This document shows, in pieces, positions 57,840-64,000 of a DNA stretch of 64,000 nt. The notes below the pieces were generated by a model that was given only the letters and a program-made list of their open reading frames with translations, did not search any database and was not told the origin of the DNA. The stretch lies in assembly GCA_012934845.2 (NCBI GenBank), contig WNNJ02000854.1, positions 62,001-126,000 on the forward strand, read 5' to 3'. The DNA comes from Pomphorhynchus laevis. Its lineage: Eukaryota; Acanthocephala; Palaeacanthocephala; Echinorhynchida; Pomphorhynchidae. Position numbers and translations under genes: made by a program. Position 1 is the stretch's first letter, and each line of letters opens with the position of its first letter.

Positions 57840-60560
57840 TTAATTTTTTTCCTAGATTTGGCTTCGAGGAAAATATTGGTGAATCTCTAACCCGTCCTTG
57901 TATCAACAGCAACCTCTAAATGTTGGGCCCATAAAGCCATCATGAACATAAAGTCATAATGACTATGATTTAAATATCTAACATTAAACGGACATAAGGA
58001 AATATGGTCTGGTGGAATTAGAAAGAATCTATACCATCGAGGAAACCAGTTTCACAAAGAGAAAATATGGTTCTTCACTAAATGTAACATTTGGTGCTAC
58101 AACCATGGGCAACGCAATGGGCGGACAGAAACAACCGGAATTTTCCAGAAAATGCCAGTGTTTCAAAGATTACATAAGCCGACACCAAAGCAACACTAGA
58201 CTCTAATCGTTCGCTGTTTCTTGTAAAATAGATCTAACACATCCATAATCGTCCTTCGAGGAGTTCTTCACATTATTGGAAAAATACTAACTGATTTTGC
58301 AAAGAATATGGAAACAATTGTAAAAATTATCGTTGCTATGGTGATTCTTCAACCCGTTATCGTATACAACAGCAACCTCTAATAAGCGTGTTGGATCCAG
58401 TAACGACGACAATCAGAAAATTTAAGCTAAATGATCTAAAGACGAGGCAAGTATACTGCGGGAAATGATGATATCACTAGTAAGTCATACAACACAGACA
58501 AAACGAGCTTTGATGGCAGTAAGCTTGTGCGATAGACGAACAGGGCTGGATGGACGAAACGGGAAGTAGATCTACAGTAGGTTCTGACAACGAATAGTTG
58601 GGTAACCAGCCTGATGTCGTCCCCAACTTGTGATTTGTTTCTTCCTGTTTGCAGGCCAACGCAATGACAAGTACTTAAGGCCCTTTTTGAGTGAACATAT
58701 TTTAATTGAATTCTGGAGGTAATTCTGCCCTTCGTCTTCTGCAAAGTCGTGATGCTGACGTCATTGCCCAACAGGAAACTAAATCGCTTCAATCTCCTCA
58801 GCATATTACTCGTTTTCTACCACAGTACTTCTACACGATCTCTACTACATACATAACCTCTTCTTACTCATCTGCATATCTAGATTTGGTAACCAAAGTT
58901 AAATGTTCACTAAGATCATCCCTCTTACTAAACTTATCATACATGCTGTGATTGCTTAGCTGTAACAGTTTATAATGACGTTAAGCAAATCAGTCTAGTT
59001 AATATCTACATTTGACCATGGAGATACAAAAGAATCACAACCTCTGGGTCGAATAGTTAGTAGTGGTTTATACATGATGATACTTGGTGACTTCAACATT
59101 AAAACTGGTCACTGGATCAGAGCCGCACTCCGCAGACCAACGGATGATTACTTCATCCATATACCACCTTATCCTACTTTTCATTGCACAACTACCAATT
59201 ATTTCTTGGATATTCTACTGCTTCATCAGAAGTGATTTTTTAAACCATTATGCACTGAACAGTCCCGTCAACAATTGTTCACTTCACCTGACCTACTTTG
59301 ATGGCGGTGAAAAAAATAAACCTTACTGCGAAGATACCACTTCGATCCAATCACAGTTGCCCACTTCAGGCGTATATCAGACTCTTTCCGTTGTAAGTAA
59401 TGCGAATTCGACCAGATTTAATTCTACCTATTTCAGCATCCTACATGGATTTTATCACAACCTATAAAGGTCGCATTTTCAATCCCACACCGACAAAATT
59501 GTAGTTTACGTTACAAACTTCAATTGAGTAGGGATGGGTCTGCAGTGCCCTCTTAACCCTTCCCTGTTTTCCTTCTGGAAATTTTTCAAGAGAGAAATTT
59601 GCCAGTTAGAAAGAGTAAATTGAAGTGGATTAGTACAACAGTCCTGGACATAGTTTAAGACAAGTCGATTTCCCTATATAATTACGGAGTCTCTCCACGG
59701 CGCATTTAATCCATTCGTGATGAAGTTTAGTTGTTGAGATTTATCTATGACAGATATCCTAAACTCATGGAGCCTCCCCGCCCGGTATAACATCACCGGA
59801 CAAATATTTTTAAAGAAATTTCCTGTTTCATTTTCTAAAGATCTGACGCGCATTTGGATTCAAAACTCCCTCATTTCTATTTATAAAAAACACCTACTTA
59901 TAAAATCCGGAATTATTTGGTTCATGGGTACTTTAGTGGACGCTTAGTAAATACAGCAGTGTATGATGTGCATCAGTTTTGTTAGGTAAGCAGTTATTAC
60001 TTATTCGTAGCTGTTTTTATTGACTTTACAGTTGCATTTGACTGTATTTCAATTTCATTTGTTATTTCTTTTCTTAGGTATCTCAGACTGCATATGAGAA
60101 ATGTCAACAGTGTGAAGATACTGTTTTGTGCCAGGCAAATCTATTATGACAATGACCTTGAAGAGCGTTAGTTCTACCCAAATACTGGTGTTCCTCAATA
60201 TTCTTTCTCTTGTATATTGTACTTAGTCGTCTCTATTATTCTTAAATCTCTTATGCGCGATCAACATCTAGTGGTATATGCTGATGATGCCGCCGTCCTG
60301 TTTTCTAGACGCATGTGTTAGGATGTTGTCTCTAAAATAATCAATTTCTTTTTAAGATTAGAGGTCAATCCAACCTCGTCAGTAATCTTTCTAAAACGCA
60401 GGTGATTGTATTTCATGACACCTCTGCGACAATAAGTTAAAAAGATTGGCAATCTCAGCCTTCTCCTCCATTACGATTAATTAACCACCGCTACCTTTAA
60501 GTTATCACTCATGTTTAAGTTATAACTTAAACATAGTTACCACTACGATATTGTGGGGAA
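57840..60560 (+). mobile_element. LINE family B copy, plus strand, degraded
   Basis: Begins with ORF1 pieces, including the frame 58012-58206 (MELERIYTIEETSFTKRKYG... FGATTMGNAMG... SRKCQCFKDYISRH, a degenerate last zinc knuckle), which is also kept at 31033-31227 on the minus strand. ORF2: 58706 opens MNSGGNSALRLLQSRDADVI and AQQETKSLQS, then MMILGDFNIKTG-type sequence at 59074. RT traces: AVFIDFTVAFDCI (about 60009), QHLVVYADDAAVLFSRRMC (60260). The 3' untranslated region is not recognised after about 60560. Numerous breaks. Compared with the minus copy at 30.5-31.3 kb it has an extra segment of about 235 bp at 58218-58455. Confidence 0.7.
60511..60534. repeat. Perfect 24-bp palindrome
   Basis: ATGTTTAAGTTA followed directly by TAACTTAAACAT. 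It lies at the degraded 3' side of the LINE B copy; no partner element is visible. Confidence 0.8.
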
Positions 60561-61025
60561 TAAATGTGTTGGAGTCAAATCTTGAATGATTATTTATTTA
60601 GTCAATAAAACCAGCTCAAAGACGGACACTCGCAAAAATACTAAGCAAACTTATTACTTTTTACTTAAAAATTGATTACTACTTGCCAAATATTTGATCA
60701 TTAAAACTACTGCTAGGGCTACTCGTTTAGAAGATAATTGCTAGCGATCTATATCTGTAATAAATAATAATTAATTATTTAAATTATAATTTTATTTATA
60801 AAATATATTGTAATGTTAATACTAATTAATTTAAATTAATAATTTTAATATATTATATTATTTAATTATCTATATTATTAATTATGCTATATAAATAATT
60901 ATATTAAAATATAGACGTGATAATGCCATGCTTTGCAAATATTGCTATTTTTAAGAAAATTCATTCAACTATTTAAATAAAAGCAATTAAAAGCTCATAT
61001 TCAAATAAAAGCTCATATTACGCTA
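60561..61025. other. A/T-rich spacer
   Basis: 60740-60910 is almost pure A/T. No coding or mobile feature recognised. Confidence 0.5.
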
Positions 61026-62720
61026 TCATAATTCATTGATATGGATATTAAGTTGAATAATGCTTTCAACGACACATTTGTGTAAAAAAGAGCACGTGTA
61101 TGACTTGTAGTTAGCAGTCATCGGTGCATTGTGATGAACACCTCGCATTTTGAAACATAATTCTATATTACAATCACGATAGCAACGAGATGTCGTATTA
61201 CAAATAGGAAATAAATAAAAATGTTCCTCTGCCGCTGTGGCAGAGGAACTGAAGGTGTGTGGCGTGTCGACGTTGCTGGCGGGCATAGTGTCTGCGTAAG
61301 TTGTATCCCACAGAAAGCATTTGCCTTGGAACATGTAAAAACAGCAACTCCATCGGGCTAATGTCAATCTAGTCTACATAGTATGGAAAGCTTTATGATG
61401 TAAGGGGAGTTGGCAGCATTTAAAGCGCCGCTGATAACGCTATTTATTTCGGCTTGCCTCGGATATCGATCCTTTGACTTGTTGTATTGTTGTGACGGAC
61501 ATATCGGGAGATCCAATCTCAAGGATACTGATGTTATCATCACGCCCTCGTGCAAAATGGTGACCAGGTTAGCCACTGGAAGATTGTTGAGCCATGTACC
61601 GGATTTTTAAGTAGAAAAAGCCAATAGCCTGATCTTAAACACCCCATCCAACATGTTTGAGGAAGAGTTGTGTACACGTCGAACGATAGGTAAATTCCAA
61701 GATGACTGTTTGTCACAATGCGTCGAAGACTAATCTGATCTTTTTATATCCTTCCAGTTACGCAGACCTCGAAAACATGACACTTAAGATGTTTAGCCAA
61801 AATGGTTTGGGTATGGACACTGCTCGCTCTCACCGACGAACGAAAGACAGGGAGTTAAAGGTCGACGGTAGTGCGCAAACCCAGTCCGCCAAATGAGATT
61901 GACAAGGCGGCTTGACGCCAAGCCTCTTCATACATCAAACAATTCAAGGTTTTCTCGAGGTTGTCCTTGATAATTCAATAGAGCTTCCTAAGGTCGTCGC
62001 AATGATCGAAAAAGGTGCCGCCGAAGCATATACAAATGTTTAGGCAAGTTCAGACAATTTGTATGAGGAACAGTGTCTCGTGAGTATTCAGCCTTGAACT
62101 CAGTAAACTCAAATTTGGGATAATGCGGTTAACCTTTTCAGTGATATTCTCCTCCAATATACTACTACCTAGGAGGTTAAGTTGATATAATGTTATAAGC
62201 CGTATCCGAGGGCTTACTTATCAAAATTGGTGAACATTGTTGTTTGGCGTTTTCTCTCATCCCTACATTTATTATGAAGAGCTCACACTTTTCCGGATTC
62301 AAGTCTAAGCCTAATATTATCGATTCTCGTATGAGTTTCTCCAAGTACTTCAGACGGCATGTGCTTCATCACTTAAAGTTGCGTCATCCAAGTACCAACC
62401 GTTGAAACTGGATTGGAGCGAATGTGCAATTGGGTTAACTGAGAGCGAAGCCGATGGGTCCGAGAGGGTCAACTTACTGAACACCTATTTGAGACCAGAT
62501 GGTGTGACTCTCATAGAGTAACAGTGGCTGCGGTAAAATATGCCATTCAGAAATACGGAAAGACTCTGGGGTGTGATTTTTGACGGTATCAAGCATGGTA
62601 TATTGGTTTATTAAATTGAAAGCATTCCTGAATCTGCATTTAAGGATCACGCAAGATTCCTTTGTGCCGCCGATGTGCCATTACATGCATTTTGATGGCA
62701 CAAAGCATCTTTTTTATATT
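61026..62720 (-). mobile_element. Non-LTR retroelement fragment with WYLDD-type RT (family C)
   Basis: Scattered minus-strand frames give, in order: KCRFRNAFNLINQYTML (motif A region, about 62640), DPLGPIGFALSVNPI (62480), SFNGWYLDDATLSDEA (catalytic motif with YLDD, about 62390) and AWRQAALSISFGGLGLRTTV (about 61910). Next come NLVTILHEGVMITSVSLRLD (61570), RQAEINSVISGALNAANSPY (61480), and LARWSCCFYMFQGKCFLWDT (61360), followed by TTYADTMPAS and TAAEEHF. The last blocks match the 'RHxxIN ... PDG ... W..G..L.WDVT..DT' C-terminal region of invertebrate RT proteins. Heavily decayed with many stops. Family name not assigned. Confidence 0.65.
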
Positions 62721-62859
62721 TTTATCACTTAGATTTTTTCATTCCAAAATAATTTACGAAATAATTTATCAAATAATTGAATCTTTCTATAAATTTAGAA
62801 ACTGGTGGGGCCATATTTAGAAACCTTGAGGGCCATATTTTTAAGGATGCAAAAATATA

Positions 62860-63335
62860 AATTTGAACTTTCAAGGTATTTAAGCTAGTGACGGATAAAT
62901 AAATTTTATGATAAGATAAGGATTGTTGATACTAGGCATTTGAGAGGTACTTGCGGTGAACAGTGAGCAAAACCCTTGAAATTATTTTACAAGTCACTGA
63001 AAATTTGAAAACGCATCCAAAATTCCAGTAGCATTTTCGTGATTTTATCTCTGAATCGTGTCATATCAGTGGCTTTATGTGCTTTGGATATATCTTTAAG
63101 ACAATGTAAGTGGGTTGCATCACTAACTGCGAGCTGCCTCTTCCATAAGTATAGTTTTAACTTGAATGCACATGTTTTCGTAGTATTGCGTGATCATTTT
63201 TCTCTCTTAAGCATCATATTCAAATAAGTAAAGTAGTTTATAATGTCGACTATAAACCCAAGGTCTTGCATCAATTCTTGGGACTGAAACTTAAAAATAG
63301 GATTGCTCTTCAATTCCATAAACTGATTCATTTCC
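62860..63335 (-). pseudogene. hAT transposase relic, ZBED5/SCAND3-like
   Basis: The minus strand reads FQSQELMQDLGFIVDIINYF, TYLNMMLKREK, AFKLKLYLWKRQLAVSD, then ITKMLLEFWMRFQIFSDL. This matches the 'W..DLAFLVDI..HLN.LN..LQG' and 'F..KL.LW..QL' to 'F..RF.DF..L' blocks of ZBED5/SCAND3/FAM200-type hAT proteins. Several stops and frameshifts; no terminal inverted repeats were found. It is a different hAT lineage from the element at 18.5 kb and looks much older. Confidence 0.6.
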
Positions 63336-64000
63336 TTTTATAGTTCAAACAAGAACGTCTCGGACCTACATCACGAGCTTAAACATATCACTTTGGTGTG
63401 GTATGTCAGTCCAAAAGTATGCCATTTCAATTCAATCAAGTTCCTAAATCGTCTTTGACAAATTGTCTTTGACGTGTAATTTTGTATGTATTTAAAATAG
63501 CATAAAGTATTTGGCTTCAATTATTTGATTTAATTTTAAATAAATTTATCATTTTAACTGTTATTCTTAACGATTTCTATTTCGCTATAATAGTTTAAAT
63601 CTGCCACCGTTATTTTCTTTATCAAATTTGTTTAAAAGAAGAATGTGTAAATAGTTAATCTTAAAATTATAAAATAAAAGGATTTTGTGGTTATCTTGTT
63701 CCAGCACACAGTATATAATTTACTTTATTAAATTTACAAATTCAAACATTTTCTAAGTAAAATTAGAAATTTGAAAACGATTAAAAAATTTTAAAAAACG
63801 ATTAATTAGAACAATTAATAAACATTAATTTAAGTATATTTATAATAAAATATATAATTAATATACATTTTAAGTTATCAAAGTATATGTTAAAGCAATG
63901 TAGAGAGCATCACGAAATAACATCAAGTATCAAAGATGATCATGGTCCCGAAATTGAATGAAAAACAGCTAGACAATCAAAAATTTTATTGTAGCAAAAT
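63336..64000. other. AT-rich spacer to the window edge
   Basis: No coding or mobile feature recognised; increasingly A/T-rich from 63480. Confidence 0.4.

Overview
The window is strongly AT-rich metazoan nuclear DNA, most likely from an invertebrate and probably an arthropod; nothing seen fixes the order. It holds few host genes and a dense mixture of transposable elements of several ages. Host genes, all on the minus strand: the first five exons of an SLC2-type sugar transporter (3373-5538), an intronless mitochondrial ribosomal protein bL21m gene (15128-15676), an intronless GLD-2-type poly(A) polymerase gene (16707-17774) and an intronless KDEL receptor gene (25434-26072). A two-exon 3' gene end at 12758-13113 and a FLYWCH-like zinc finger frame at 21705-21995 are weaker.

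Left third (1-28 kb): host genes separated by AT-rich spacers with foldback (MITE-like) repeats, several decayed LINE reverse transcriptase relics, and one sharply bounded hAT DNA transposon (18468-20388) with 8-bp target duplications ATCATAAC, terminal inverted repeats and a broken CGGBP1-like transposase.

Middle and right (28-64 kb): almost entirely transposable elements. LINE family B (CCHC zinc-knuckle ORF1 plus apurinic-type endonuclease and RT in ORF2) has six copies or relics in both orientations (10.6-11.0, 13.2-14.5, 28.6-32.5, 32.5-36.5, 51.4-55.1 and 57.8-60.6 kb). LINE family A is L2-like (CR1/L2 group), more GC-rich and pyrimidine-rich on its sense strand. It has one full-length copy of about 4.5 kb (37987-42468) with 20-bp tandem repeats in its 5' leader, inserted inside an older opposite-strand copy of its own family. 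A second, 5'-truncated copy (44846-47230) lies inside LINE family F, and the matching unoccupied F copy is preserved at 55113-55820. Two other retroelement fragments (47.96-49.16 and 61.03-62.72 kb) share a C-terminal zinc-binding plus nuclease-like layout. An old ZBED5-like hAT relic lies at 62.86-63.34 kb, and a 258-bp tandem repeat at 55.94-56.58 kb.

There is no operon-like organisation, CRISPR array or confident tRNA or rRNA gene. The unusual content is in how the LINEs are built and rearranged: self-nesting, a paired empty site, an in-frame two-LINE chimera, a template-switch scar, and structured 3' ends with apparent base-pair compensation. No unmistakably new system was found. Boundaries of decayed elements are approximate.
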